The notes under the pieces: model-generated
Told to the model about the DNA's origin: nothing
Database searches by the model: none
What the model saw: the letters and a program-made list of their open reading frames with translations, nothing else
Made by a program: the position numbers and the translations under genes
Part shown: piece by piece, positions 31,514 through 42,550 of the stretch
Layout of the letters: the number at the start of each line of letters is the position of its first letter
How positions within the stretch are numbered: position 1 is the first letter of the stretch
NCBI GenBank assembly: GCA_963377175.1
Contig: CAUJNA010000512.1
Span: forward strand, 30,001-94,000
DNA: 64,000 bases
Direction: 5' to 3'
Source: Effrenium voratum
Lineage: Eukaryota > Sar > Dinophyceae > Suessiales > Symbiodiniaceae

Positions 31514-32278
31514 CTAGAAAAGGAAACTGCAGAAACCCAGCACTTTTGAGGACCCTCATTTTGTCAGTGTGTGCTTGGTTCGTGGGAGGTGTTTTGAAGG
31601 GAAACCACAGGGGCGAACCATCATGTTTTCCTAAAAATCCGAAACCCAGGGCTTCCCTGTTTGGCTGAGTCGGAATCTACAACCTAGTACACATGGCAAA
31701 GAATCAAAAAGGTCACCGCAAAAGCATGTAAAGAATATCAACGCGCGTTGCCCGCAATTGATCGGTATTATCAAACTGTCCCTTCCAAGGGCCCGGTTCG
31801 ATCTATTCCTTGCAAGAAATACATCTGAACCATACGAAAGACCTTAACTTCTTCCTGGTGACCACCAGTCTTGCCCAGCAGCAGAGAAGGAGCCTGACTT
31901 TGCAGAATTGCCACTACCACCACCAGAATCACCAGCATGACCCGCATGACAACCAGCACAAGCATAAACATCGCCGTCATTGTTCAGACATCCGATTTGC
32001 CGGCCACAGATTTGCAAGCATCGCCAGCATTGCCAAATGCATCCTGAGCATTGCCAGCGAGCCAAGGCGGGACCCTGTTTTCAGGAGCCGACAAGGCAAG
32101 TCAAAGTCAAAAAAGGAGATTCGGGGTTGCTCCCCAAACAAAGGGGTCGCATGGTCACCCGAAGAATTTGTTTCTGAGATCGGGGACAAACTGGCACAAT
32201 TCCACCGACATGCGGTTTAAACATCAATCAAAGAAAGGTGTGAATTTATACGGATTGTAGGGCACTTTGAAACCAAAC

Positions 32279-32521
<243 letters not shown>

Positions 32522-32693
32522 AGGAGCAAAATGTTGGTGATTGTTTGAAAGTGGCCCTTCGTACCAACCTCACAACAGCCGGACGTGTTGCTCTTTGCCA
32601 GGGCGCGGGGAGGAGCGGGGGAACAAGGCACATGGGGTATGCCTGTTTCGCAGACGACGGTCTCTGGCTTGCAACAGCATGCCTTGAAGCACG

Positions 32694-32832
32694 TAATGTT
32701 GACCCCGGATTAATAAACCCCAGTTTATTAATATGGGGGTGTTCCCCTCCAAAAGTGATGAATCCCCACTAAAACCAGGGACACCCCCATATATTAATAA
32801 ACAGGAATTTATTCATCCGGGGTCAACATTAT
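32694..32832. mobile_element. Miniature inverted-repeat element, arms of about 50 bases, TA borders
   Basis: The left arm begins TAATGTTGACCCCGGAT and the right arm ends ATCCGGGGTCAACATTA. Inside, AATAAA, GTTTATTAATAT and GGGGGTGT are mirrored in the same order. The outermost TA on both sides fits a TA target duplication, as in Tc1/mariner-like miniature elements (inference). The loop is about 35 bases and encodes nothing. A partial relative occurs at 8,557-8,605. Confidence 0.82.
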
Positions 32833-33379
32833 GCTTTGCTTGTCTGCCTCGGTTCTTCCTCGCTCCATCTATGCACCCGAGAAACAGCCCAAGCCCGCGC
32901 CTGTAATGTCGATATCGCTGTCCAGCCCCCAAACAAACTCGTACTTCGACTCCCAACTCTCCTGCGAATGTGTCGAGGACGCAAGCCTAACATGTGTGTT
33001 TGAGGCTACCCATTTTGGGACCATTTTGGCATTTGGAAGGGAAACCAAAGGGATACCAGCCATTGGCCATTGGGGGTCCTCCAGTTGGAGGCAAACCCGA
33101 ATGCGTGCTCAGTCAATGCCAGCGCAACAACTTGGACAAATTGAAGCACCCCTTGTCAATGGAGAACTCCCGATTCCCCTTTCGATTGCCAAAATTCGCC
33201 CATCAATCTGCTGGGGTATGTCCGAAATGCAGGGTTGCTCTGTTTCGATAGGCACTTGTAGATAGAACGTTAATGGGGGTGGTTTCCCATTCACCCTCTA
33301 CAAGAAACATGAACCACCAATCCAATCCACTAGCTGGTTACCTGATTTTGGGAGGCCCTTTGAGCACCAATGTTAATGG

Positions 33380-34330
33380 GTGGCTGTTGCGCACGTGTCT
33401 CACCATCTGCTGCCGCCGGCGCTGCTAGGTCTGCAAAATGCGCGCACTACGCTGCACCTGCACTGAACAAACTGAACACATGCGCGCAGCGTGGCGCGTG
33501 CGTTTTGCAGACTTGCTGTCCACTGTGCGCACGCAAGTGTTCCTGCGAGCTAAGGTCTGTGAAAAGCAAACGTTTTGCTGACGCGCCTACCGCGACCCGC
33601 TACATAGAAATCCAAGTTCCGCCCCCTTGCTCCCCCACCGAAAGTATGCGATTGCCACAAAATCCAACTTCCGCCCATAGCAGTCCATCCAAACTACCGC
33701 GCCTGCCACGAAATCAAGCGTGGGCGAACGAATTGAATGCGCGTGCGATCCCAGGATTGAATGTGGCGATCCCAGCATTGAGTGCGCTGGCGAACCCGTT
33801 ACCCAAACCTCGCAATGGGGCTTCTCTTTCAAGAAACAAAAAGGGTGTCCTCAACAACCGACATACCCCACTCAGTTTGACCTTCATTCATCGCAACAAG
33901 AGCACTTCCCACTCGATGTGTCCACCAGCTGCAGACAAAACAGCGCCACTTGAGATCGGGGTCTTGTTTAGTGATTTTCACAACAAAAAACGGGGGGAAT
34001 GCAGGTTTGGAAAGGGCTCTTGGATGAAACCACTGACTCCATCAGTGGTTTGCCAAACAAGATTAAAATGATCCCAGGAAGCAAAAAGCCGAAACGCATT
34101 GGGAAGGGTTGTCGTATCGTTAACAAAAACGGTGGTGTGTCCCAGCCTGTTCAAACCCATTCCGCGCAGAAGAGGTTTTGTCCCGCTCCCCATGCTTCCT
34201 ATTCAACATCCCGGCCTGTTCAAAACCACCCTCGGGGGGGCAAGTGCAACCCCGAAGCTAAACACACAGATTGTTATGTACTGATCATGACCTACTCTGG
34301 ATCTAAAGTCCCCCACAACCCATTGAAATG
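33380..34330. other. GC/CA-rich stretch with short degenerate repeats, no decided gene
   Basis: At 33,400-33,560 GCGCGCAGCG- and TGCGCACGCAAG-like words recur, and at 33,720-33,800 a GCGATCCCAGCATTGAATG-like unit repeats about four times. A plus frame is open for 233 codons through the repeats, which is probably an artefact of their composition. Confidence 0.4.
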
Positions 34331-34394
34331 ACTTACGCCCTCATAAATTACTTCCGCCTTTGAGGCTACCCGCTATATTCCCAGCTCCAATCAG

Positions 34395-34512
34395 CTAATC
34401 AGCTATGCCCAAAAGCTCCTCGGCGGCCAGGGCCTTGGCATAGGCGTCCTTCATGAACTTGAACTTGTATCCTGCCCCAAGTGCCGTAAAGAGAATAGGG
34501 CCGTGCGGGGTA
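34395..34512 (-). CDS. Terminal exon, unknown protein
   Basis: After CAAG (ending 34,513) the minus frame reads TPHGPILFTALGAGYKFKFM, KDAYAKALAAEELLGIAD and stops at TAG, 34,397-34,395. The Ala/Leu/Glu-rich C-terminus is probably helical. It is the most clearly terminal exon between 31 and 38 kb. The family is not recognised. Confidence 0.5.
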
Positions 34513-35016
34513 CTTGAAAACCAAATTGAGTCGCGGGGCAATAGTGTGTACTTGCAGGTGTCATTCTTCTGCCCCTCATACTGGGAGCTTGTTTGGGATG
34601 GGGGACCGTTCGGTTCTCCGAGCCACCGATTGTGCTTTGGGCTGACCAAACGGAAAATTGGGGAGTCAAACGATCGGCGGGGAGGCAAAAACAAGCTAGT
34701 CCCGAGAGGCTTTTTCGGATCACAATTGCCCCCAAAGGGTGCCCGGTATCCACGCAAAGCGCAAAGCGCAAAGGGAAAGGGCATCTTTGCAAAGGGCAGG
34801 GCAAAAAAAATGGTTCGGCAGGGAATGCCCCCAGCTGAGCCAACTGGTGGTTTCCTTGAGGATCCTCGAAACGCTTCATTCCCAACACCCCTCTTTTACG
34901 TCGGGGCCCAACATGCGTGGCGTTTTTGGAGTTGGTACCCTTCCTCGGCTCAGTTGAAGTACAAACAGACTTTCCGCACCCCAGACACACATTCCTTTTG
35001 CCTGGGGGTTTGCAAC

Positions 35017-35042
35017 TATATATATATACATACATATACATA
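35017..35042. repeat. TA/TACA microsatellite
   Basis: The tract is alternating TA followed by CATACATATACATATG. Confidence 0.85.
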
Positions 35043-35732
35043 TGGCAGGCACCAGCAAAAAAAATGGTAGGCGCAAACTCCATCCAGAATTCATTCATTG
35101 AAGCCAGATGTGTGAGACCATAGTTTGAATTTAGCTTCAGGCTTCACCTGCTAAAAACCAACACCCAAGCAAATTATGACTACAAGCAAGGTGTACCACG
35201 CTTGCTCCCAGGATATGCTCGTACATGCCATGAATCCATACAAGCGATGATTGCTTTGCAAAATGTGACAATAATTACGACTATAAAAAAGGTGTAAACT
35301 GTATAAATGTGCTGGGTTCCACACAATTTGAGTAGCTCATAATTCGAAGAAGCGAGGTTGTATTGTAGTCTCTATTTGCCAGAACTCCGTGTTTCTCCCG
35401 GACAGCTTTTAAACCGTCTTCATCCCCTTATTACACGCATATTGCTACTATGGCACAAGCAAGTGATACTAGCTTACACAACTTGTCTCGGTCAACAGCA
35501 TCCAAAAAACAATGATTTACATGCCTTCAACATATGTTTAGGATGGGACACATGCGCAAATATATCAAACACGTGGCGAGACCCTCAGGCTGATACAGCC
35601 CACCATCATGTTAAGCCCGCATTGTCCAGGTATGTAGTCGCGTCTTGCACCAAGTTGTAATGCATTTCAGCCCAGAGCAGCATTCAAAACACGTGGAGAT
35701 AGTCTCCCGGCTCTTTAAGAAATTATGTCGCG

Positions 35733-35931
35733 CAACATGGTGCGCAAGATTTGGCAACAAGGTTTCTGGTTGGCTGGCTGGTTGCCTGTCGTTGGAAGTT
35801 CTAGGCAGAGCAAAGGCGGGCGGCCGTGGCAAATCTCAAAGGGGGGAGGGGGCCTCACCAAGAACAACTAACCACGGGCAACCGACCAGCCAACCAACCG
35901 TAAGCCTTGTTGCAAAATGTCGCGCAACATG
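35733..35931. mobile_element. Fold-back element with arms of about 70 bases
   Basis: The left arm (35,733-35,803) contains GCGCAAGATTTGGCAACAAG, GGTTGGCTGGCTGGTTGCC and GTTCT. The reverse complement of 35,861-35,931 gives the same order with GCAACAAGG, GGTTGGTTGGCTGG and GGTTGCCCG. The loop of about 57 bases holds AAAGGGGGGAGGGGG. The outer flanks both contain TGTCGCGCAACATG, so the symmetry reaches slightly further out. Confidence 0.75.
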
Positions 35932-36064
35932 TTTCGCAGCACGTCTGGGGTTGCCAGATTGCACTAAGTGTATCATGTCAGATCCCTTTAGCGCAAGCAC
36001 TACTCTATAGAATGAGAACGCAGAGATTGAGAATGCAGAGATATTAATACAAATTATTAAGTGC

Positions 36065-36240
36065 AAAAGCTGCAGATTTAGCAGATGCTTGATTAGCCTT
36101 TGCTTTCTAAACTTGAAGTCTACAGAATGCAGAGATAGAGAACATATTCAAAAGATGTATATGTATATGATTATCTGTAATGAACAGACCGCAGGTTTAG
36201 CAGATGCTTTCGTAGCCTTTGCTTTGAAACTTGCCCACAT
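36065..36240 (+). repeat. Diverged direct duplication, spaced about 115 bases
   Basis: TTTAGCAGATGCTT followed by TAGCCTTTGCTTT occurs at 36,078 and 36,196. The surroundings are AT-rich with AATGCAGAGATA words repeated three times. Confidence 0.6.
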
Positions 36241-36404
36241 TGAGCAGTATGACACTTGAGCAGCAAGCAAGTAATTAGATGTTGGTTGGCGTCTTTCTGC
36301 GTATGTACAATATATGTATATACACATGTTTGGTCGCCCCCAAGAAAACGGATGCCCATCGTGCGGGTGTCTATGGCCGCATCCACCGCAACTTCGAGTC
36401 ATCG

Positions 36405-36500
36405 ATCGATCCGGATCGGATCCTCGGCCGCTGAAGTTCCCCACCACGTTGGCCCGGTACCACTCGTGGCCCCAGAGCTCCAAGCCAGCGCCTGCCGAGA
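36405..36500 (-). CDS. Exon-like segment, unknown protein
   Basis: The minus frame reads LELWGHEWYRANVVGNFSG with G or C at third positions, then runs into a CGATCGATCCGGATCGGATC-like palindromic stretch where coding quality falls. The borders are unknown. Confidence 0.33.
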
Positions 36501-36920
36501 GCCGCGGGGCGTGGCGTCCGCTAGGCGTCCGCTAGGCGGCTGAAGCGGCTGAAGCGGCGTCGGTCCGGGGGATCTGTGGAGCTTGGCTTTTGGGGTTGGG
36601 GGGTGGTGTCCCATGTCTGGGTTTTAAAGGTGAGGTGAGGTTGGGTTTGGGCGGTTTCGCGAAGGCTTTGCCAAAAAAAGGTGGGAGTCTGGCGCTGGTT
36701 TACCACTTGGTTTGGATCTGTGGTTGGGGTTCTGTGGTGTCCCATTTACCATTTCAGGGTTCAAATCCCAAGGTCCAAACCAACTGAGGGGGGAACCTGA
36801 GTTGGGTTGGGCGACAAAAAGCAGCTTGCTGAAAACAACCCGCTCGGCCAGTGGTTGGACGAAAAGAGAGCTGAACACTGAAAACAGCCAAAGTTTGAAA
36901 GAGAAACATAAGATGTGAAT

Positions 36921-37240
36921 GAACTAGAGGGGTTCACACGTGAAAAAGCTGGCTGGGCCAAAACCTGCAGTCGCAAATGATTCCGCCGCTTTCCGTGAAT
37001 TCATTGGAGGGGTTCACATGTGAAAAGGCTGGCTGGGCCAAAACCTGCAGTCGCAAATCATTCCGCCGCTTTCCGTGGATTAATTGGAGGGGTTCACATG
37101 TGAGAAGGCTGGCTGGCCCCAAACCTGCAGTCGCAAATCATTCCGCCGCTTTCCGTGGATTAATTGGAGGGGTTCACATGTGAGAAGGCTGGCTGGCCCC
37201 AAACCTGCAGTCGCACATCATTCCGCCGCTTTCTGCATTT
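36921..37240 (+). repeat. Tandem repeat, period 80 bases, about four copies
   Basis: Units begin at 36,931, 37,011, 37,091 and 37,171 with GGTTCACATGTGA and contain GGCTGGCTGG, AACCTGCAGTCGCAAATCA and TTCCGCCGCTTTCCGTG. The last two units are nearly identical; the first is the most diverged. Eighty is not a multiple of three, so a coding repeat is unlikely. Confidence 0.95.
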
Positions 37241-37249
37241 TCACTGAGC

Positions 37250-37640
37250 CTATCTGCAGGCCGAGTTTTCGCGCGCTGTGGTTCTCCGCTTTCGCCGAGA
37301 GAATCTGCAAGGCTGAGTTTTCCGCGAGTTGGCCATGCGCAGTGCAAGCTGCCAAAGCTGCCCCCTCTTTACCCGGGCGCCTCTGTAGTGCGCCAAGAAG
37401 ACGTCGCAGCACTTGGCTCCCAAGGACTTCCTAACGACCGTGTCCACGGCAATCTGCCGAACAAAATTGACAACTAGGTCCTCTAGTGGAGAGGATAGAA
37501 TAGGGGTACCCGATTCTTTTTCTGTAGTCTATTTTAGTAGGGGGACCCTCCCCCCAAAAAGGGTGAAAGGGCACTACTGGGGGACCTTGACAACTAGTCT
37601 CTCTTGGTTTGCCTTGAACCAGGCAACAGGGGGCTTTTGC
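37250..37640 (-). CDS. Coding segment interrupted by family B copy B4
   Basis: If the element and one copy of its 11-base duplication are left out, the minus frame is continuous: SPPVAWFKANQERLVV joins NFVRQIAVDTVVRKSLGAKC and goes on CDVFLAHYRGARVKRGQLW and QLALRMANS. Precise removal on this strand would need non-GT borders; canonical borders AAG|GTCCCC and TTCGGCAG|ATTGCC give a different in-frame product that lacks five residues. The segment may be an exon pair or a pseudogene broken by insertion. The family is not recognised. Confidence 0.52.
37467..37597 (-). mobile_element. Family B intron-like element, copy B4, with 11-base target duplication
   Basis: The element GTCCTC...GGGGACC (37,478-37,586) is flanked directly by TTGACAACTAG at 37,467-37,477 and 37,587-37,597. 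The terminal GGTCC/GGACC inverted repeat and the duplication are the marks of a transposed DNA element. On the plus strand the right-hand duplication supplies the AG that would complete a GT-AG intron. Confidence 0.82.
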
Positions 37641-37804
37641 ACTTGAGAAACAGGCAATCAGGTGTTCTTAAAGGAATCTCAACATATAAATGGGAGGGGA
37701 CCAATGCTTGGGGGGGTGGGGGCTAAGCTGGGTTTCACTCTTGGGTTGGCCCAAGGTAGGCTGGGTGGCTTGGGGTTGTTGTGACTCTGCTCGAAGGAAG
37801 CCAC

Positions 37805-37941
37805 GGCATGGAGTCGAAGCATGGCTTGCACCAACTTGTAACTCCAGCCGCAGCGCGTCTTCGATTTGGGCTGCCCCTTGGGGCCCAAATCGCCGAGAGA
37901 AATGTCCTTCGGACCCTTGGCCTGGTTGAAGAAGAAGGGTT
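37805..37941 (-). CDS. Exon after a TGTAG acceptor, unknown protein
   Basis: After GTGCTGTAG the minus frame reads PFFFNQAKGPKDISLGDLG, PKGQPKSKTRCGWSYKLVQ and AMLRLHA, then meets GCC|GTGGCT. The length, codon use and both borders fit a typical exon of this window. It lies 160 bases upstream of the segment at 37,250-37,640 on the same strand, so the two could belong to one gene. Confidence 0.5.
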
Positions 37942-38214
37942 CTACAGCACAACCCCTTTCCCTTTTTCCGGCGCAGCATATGGTCTTGTTTGCCTTTGCT
38001 TTGAAGCTTGGTGCCTTTCTCCGGTTGGTTTCAAGGGAAGCCAAAGGCACAAGAAGTCATCCTTTGCGGAAAGCACCAAAGTACCAAAGTACCCATATCA
38101 CCTCGGTCAGCACTTCGTGCTCAGCAAAAATGCGCCACCAAAACGATCCGAGACACGCCGCCCAAAGTTTGGGACTGCTAAGTTTCAACCGCTCTGCTCG
38201 TTTTAAACTCAATT

Positions 38215-38301
38215 GGCCATGGGTCAAAAGCCAAATCGTGCCCCCGTAAGCCTAAAATGGGTGGTGAATTCACCTACCAACCAAAATGGGATCCCATTGG
38301 T
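38215..38301 (-). repeat. Dispersed repeat family A, copy 3, internally deleted
   Basis: It lacks the TTGGATTGGGATGT middle block of the other copies but keeps both ends. It follows an exon-like minus frame (RATQIDMGVALEAQEVDKTR) by about 50 bases. Confidence 0.7.
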
Positions 38302-38329
38302 ATTGAACCATGGCCAAATTTCCACCGCA

Positions 38330-38486
38330 TAAATCGCGAGCTCGTTTTTTTGGATTTCGGGGGAACGTCGTGTTTTATCGACTTCCTGAGCCTCGAGAGC
38401 CACACCCATGTCAATCTGCGTGGCTCGGATTTGATTTGGAGCCAAGGTACTTGACGTGCTCCAGGTTCTTCTTGACCTTCGCTGGG
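38330..38486 (-). CDS. Exon-like segment in two frames, unknown protein
   Basis: After CCAACCCAG the minus frame reads AKVKKNLEHVKYLGSKSN; a second frame then takes over with NQIRATQIDMGVALEAQEVD and KTRRSPEIQKNELAIYAVE. An unseen short intron or a one-base shift near 38,430 would join them. The family is not recognised. Confidence 0.35.
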
Positions 38487-38980
38487 TTGGACCAAACAAG
38501 ATACAAAAAAAGCCGCGAGCTTTTTGCGGCTTTGTTCGTCGATCCCTTCCTTAAAGTGTTTGCCATGGGCATGAATCTTACTTGGGGGCGGACATCATTT
38601 CGGGGTGACATCAAGCATTTCGAAGCGTGTTCCTCATTAAACTTTGACAGCCACATGCCAGCGCAAGGGCTATAGCTTCTGTGGGCGTGCTTGGAGAGCC
38701 CCCGCAGGCCAAGGGGGCGGACAATCTGCCATGAGGTCGCGGACAGGTGGCCATGTGGCCATGGGTTCATATTTCGGGTGTGTCTTTCTTGAGGGAAGCC
38801 TTGAGTTTGCAAAGAGAAAACCAAAGCAAAACCCGCCTCTTCCCCCAAGCTTCAAGTCCAACTGGGGGAAATCCCCGAGTCGCGGGCCGAAATGACCCCT
38901 TGAAAGCCGATGCTGATCACCGCCAAAAGACCTTTACCATCCCAGAAAGAAAGAAACACGGAGACGGGTGTCCTTTTTGC

Positions 38981-39111
38981 CCCGAGAAACGTGCAACCAC
39001 GTCTGCTGCGGGGTGTCTTCGGGTCTCCTCTCTCTAAGCCCGAGCACTTGGGTCACCGTCCGCTTGGAGTTGTCCACGGGCCAGAACAGCAGCAGCTTTG
39101 CCTGAGGCATG
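38981..39111 (-). CDS. Exon with possible start codon, unknown protein
   Basis: After CCAAACAG the minus frame begins at once with ATG (39,110) and reads PQAKLLLFWPVDNSKRTVTQ, VLGLRERRPEDTPQQTWLHV before GGG|GCAAAA, a possible GC donor. A different minus frame upstream (39,160-39,357: PPRATLLIVAPKSKLDLSGA, FGVLDMCTKGRLQ) may be the preceding exon; the gap of about 32 bases is too short for an ordinary intron, so a frameshift is possible. Confidence 0.5.
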
Positions 39112-39898
39112 CTGTTTGGGGGTTCGGGGTGGAGAGTCCTTGCCCTGCAAGCGGCCCTTTGTGCACATGTCCAGAACTCCAAAGGCACCTGATAGGTCCA
39201 ACTTTGATTTAGGTGCCACGATCAGGAGGGTGGCCCGGGGCGGTATCCCCAGCCCCACAAACCCTCCGAAAACCATACCATCCCCGCTGCAAGCTTCTTC
39301 GGGCCCGTCGACCCCGCTCAGCTCGCGCTCTGGCACCCGCCAAAAGGATCTGTGCAAAGGTGTGCCTCAAACGAATTGATTCACCCATGCGGAGGTTCCC
39401 ATCTTGGGTGTGCCTCAAACTACAGGAGAATTGGCTTCCCTTTTTTGCCCAAACCCCAAAAAGGGTTGCGCCCAGTTCAAGAAACAGAAAGGGTGAGATA
39501 CAAACCGAGGCAGTTGTCCATTTTGCCGATGTTCAGATCAGCACTTGTATCTTGTGCCCCTTCCGCTCAGCAGAAACATTTGGACATAACGGGGCTTGCT
39601 CGCTTTGCATGGTGAGAAGCCTCCCAGCCTTGGTTGGAACGGGTCCAACTGGATAACTTCAAATCCCTTGGTTTTCTGCAAATTCCAGGTGAAGCTCAGG
39701 AATCCTCCTTTCCACAATGAAACAAAACAATTGCCAAATTATCAGACAGCGAGTTCCCTTTTCCGGGTTGAGTCAAGTTCTTGCGACCCCACCACCAAAA
39801 AGATTGCTCGGCTGCCTTGCGTCGCCTTTCAAAGTTCCAAGGTATCATTCCTGTTTTGGATACCGTGATCAAGCTCATTGCGCGCGTCTGTGAAAAGT

Positions 39899-39995
39899 TG
39901 GGGGAACCCTCAAAAAGGTGTCCCTAAACACAGTTACTCCCCCTCAATATATGAGCGCCAAAATGGTGGCTTTCCTTTTGAGTTTCCTCTAAACA
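39899..39995 (-). repeat. Dispersed repeat family J, related copy
   Basis: On the minus strand it reads AACTCAAAAGGAAAGCCACC, ATTTTGG and TTTTTGAGGGTTCCCC. The same phrases recur at 43,845-43,885, 51,410-51,475 and inside 52,306-52,439. Confidence 0.45.
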
Positions 39996-40017
39996 CAACA
40001 ACATGCTGGAAAAAATA

Positions 40018-40048
<31 letters not shown>

Positions 40049-40092
40049 GGGGCGTACCATATATACATTATATACATATATATATATATATA
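40018..40092. repeat. TA microsatellite, two blocks around GGGGCGTACC
   Basis: The tract is alternating TA with GTA and CATA breaks. Confidence 0.9.
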
Positions 40093-40572
40093 GATCTTCA
40101 TATATAACATACCCCGCCACGAACCCGAAGGACTTCTCAGATCCCGGCCGACTCGGAAGCGCCGGCGAGGGAGAGGCTTGCGGCCTCAAGGGACCCGTCC
40201 CGGGGAGTTTCTGGGCGCGGACTTTTTTTGAGCACCTGATTCTCCATGTCAGTCTCCGACCAAAAAGGAGACACATTTTCAAAAAAAAAGAAACGTGTTT
40301 GTAGGAAATGGAGGAACAAAGAACTCCATGTTGGGGACCCAGTCCGATTCCTAAAAGACACTAGCACAAGAGCAGTTCCCCCCAAGCCACCGGGCTCCAG
40401 CCTTTTTGAAGGAAGCTGGTTTATCACGGTTCAGATAGCCTCCAACAGGGTGGTTCGGAGATTGGGTGGCGTTTACCCTGATTAGTGCGAGTCACCCGTC
40501 AAAGTGGGGGAATCACCCCCCTCACAGCTAGCTTAACACAGGAATTACGCTCAAACTACCTATTGTTTTTGC

Positions 40573-40662
40573 GCAACATTAACGTTGAGGTGGGGGTTGA
40601 GGGTCCAGGCGAAGTTCTCGGTTGCAGTCACCTTGGAGTTTTGGATGGTTGTGGGTCCACAA
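40573..40662 (-). CDS. Exon-like segment, beta-rich, unknown protein
   Basis: The minus frame reads TTIQNSKVTATENFAWTLNP then HLNVNVA, with C at most third positions. The alternating polar and hydrophobic pattern suggests beta strands. It is too short to assign. Confidence 0.4.
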
Positions 40663-40879
40663 GGGAATTTTGGAAAGTGGTTGGAGTGTGTTGGCGTTCG
40701 AAGCCTGGAAAGAGGAGGAATCTTGTACAAGGATGTGTTTTTTTTGAGCGGGGTGTGTGCTCTTTTTTTTGAGCGGGGGTTGCTTTTCGAAACCTACTTT
40801 TGGACCGTCCAGTAGCTCAGGGTTCCCCCGCGATTTGCAAAAAAAAGGCCTCTCAAACCCCCATGAACATCGCTTCGCA

Positions 40880-41025
40880 TAGATGTTCGCCCCTGCCAGT
40901 TCCGGCGGCAAGTCCAGCGCCCGGCCACTCATCTTGGTCCCGCAGAGCTGGCCCTCCACGCGTAGGCTTTCACGAGGGCTCGCCAGGTGGCAGCACCATA
41001 GGCACTTACGTGTGAAACCGTCGAG
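40880..41025 (-). CDS. Exon after a CAG acceptor, cysteine-containing, unknown protein
   Basis: After TTCCGACTCAG the minus frame reads LDGFTRKCLWCCHLASPRES, LRVEGQLCGTKMSGRALDL and PPELAGANIYAKR. Four cysteines in the first half could bind metal, but no known finger pattern is matched. The downstream end is unresolved. Confidence 0.45.
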
Positions 41026-41346
41026 CTGAGTCGGAAAATGAGCCGGAGGAATGCAATGTCTCCCCTGGGATTCAACATGCTCACACGGTGAGGGGGGCAT
41101 CGTAACCGCGTATGATCCAACGCATGCAAACAAGTGTCGATAGTGCACTTAGTACTTGGTTGAATGATTTTCATGTAGAAACAAAAACTCGCTCTCCAGT
41201 GTAAAGAAACAGAACCAATTTCAACACCCCAGTTTGTTGTTTCTTAGATCTGGCTGAAGCAATGCACTCAAAACATGGGTGAGACTGTTTGAGGGTACCC
41301 CTGTTTTGTGGTGAAGAAAAACCACAAGGACCGCCATTTTTCATTT

Positions 41347-41459
41347 GGCCATGGGTCAAAGCCCAAATCGTACCCCCAGGGATTACATCCCAATCCAACA
41401 ACTAAAATAGGAAGCCTAACATGGGTGGTGAATTCAACCAAAATGGGATCCCATTGGTG
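41347..41459 (-). repeat. Dispersed repeat family A, copy 4
   Basis: This is a full-length copy in minus orientation, starting within 15 bases of the end of the exon-like segment at 41,465-41,645. It has no GT or AG exactly at its borders, unlike families B and C. Confidence 0.75.
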
Positions 41460-41464
41460 TTTCG

Positions 41465-41645
41465 GGTCGCCTAAGCCAAGACCACGCCCACGCCCGCCGG
41501 CAGCGGAGCGAGCCGAAGTCGAAAAGCGCCCGTCGCGGGGGTGCCCATCGCTGCGCCGGGTCTCGGGCCGCGGCGAGGAGCGCACGCCACACGGAGGCCA
41601 TTTCCTCAGGAGATGCCATTTGGGGTGCGTCATTTGCTGGAATAC
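41465..41645 (-). CDS. Exon, Ala/Arg/Trp-rich helical segment, unknown protein
   Basis: The minus frame reads NDAPQMASPEEMASVWRALL, AAARDPAQRWAPPRRALFDF and GSLRCRRAWAWSWL, with very high third-position GC. The donor may be one of several GC or GT sites near 41,475. The family is not recognised. Confidence 0.5.
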
Positions 41646-42259
41646 CCATTGTGGGGTTGGCTTAAATGGAAAACCAAAGCAAGCCAGGTTCCCCATTTTG
41701 AGGCAAGCCCCTTTTTTGCAGTGAAAGAATGTCCTCTTTGTTTCCTGAGTTCCCATTTTGGGGTTAGATGAAAGGGAAAACAAGAGCAAACCACCCATTT
41801 GGAGGGGTCCCCTATTTTGAGACAACCCCAGTTGGGCAGCGAAACAATCTCACCTCCAGCTGACTCAAGGATCTCCTCAAGTTGAGTTTTGATAAGGAAC
41901 CATTTTGGACCTTGGCCCCTTTGTGCCGGGATAAAGCTCTCAATCCCCTGAAATCAGGGCAAACGAGGGCTGCCCTCCATCACCGGAGGTTTTAACTTGA
42001 GCCAGTGAAAACTGGGGCCTAAAACGTTTGACCAGGCACTCCGAAACCCCACTTTGTTATCATATATACTCAGCCCCTCCAGAAATGTATTCACCGATGT
42101 CAGTCAGCTGGTTGGATGTCACAGTTGGTCATGCCCAAAACCTGGGCACTAGAGGACAAAGGGCTTCTTGCCGCACCTTTTGCTGTCGACAGAAGTAAAG
42201 GGAATCTAAGTATCCCTGGCTCCGAGGAGCCTTGCGTTGCTTAGGAGTGATCAGTTGGT

Positions 42260-42550
42260 ACAACCAATGCGTGCACTTAGCCCACGTGAGATTTCAACGG
42301 GCGGGAAACCCGCAATTCGAGGTCCATGTGCTAACGGATTGTGACTCACTATAACAAAAAACGTGTCAAACCTATTGGAGCCGTTGCAAATGCCACGCTT
42401 CATCTTGGATTTCTCAAATCTTCCCTTTGAACTAGTAAGCGCTTCTCTCAGACGCCAAGCGATCCCATAAACCCTAAAGGCCGGAGTCGTTGAAAGGGTC
42501 CACCGAAACCCATGGTGAACAATCAGAAGACCCGCTTTGGCCATCCGCAC
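42260..42550 (-). CDS. Open segment of about 95 codons, unknown protein
   Basis: The minus frame reads AKAGLLIVHHGFRWTLSTTP, AFRVYGIAWRLREALTSSKG, RFEKSKMKRGI and further to a stop beyond 42,260. It is basic with a central amphipathic helix. Third-position GC is lower than in the best exons. Confidence 0.37.

Noticed and set aside
36921..37240. CRISPR-like array
   Set aside because: The whole 80-base unit is repeated without unique spacers, and the context is eukaryotic.
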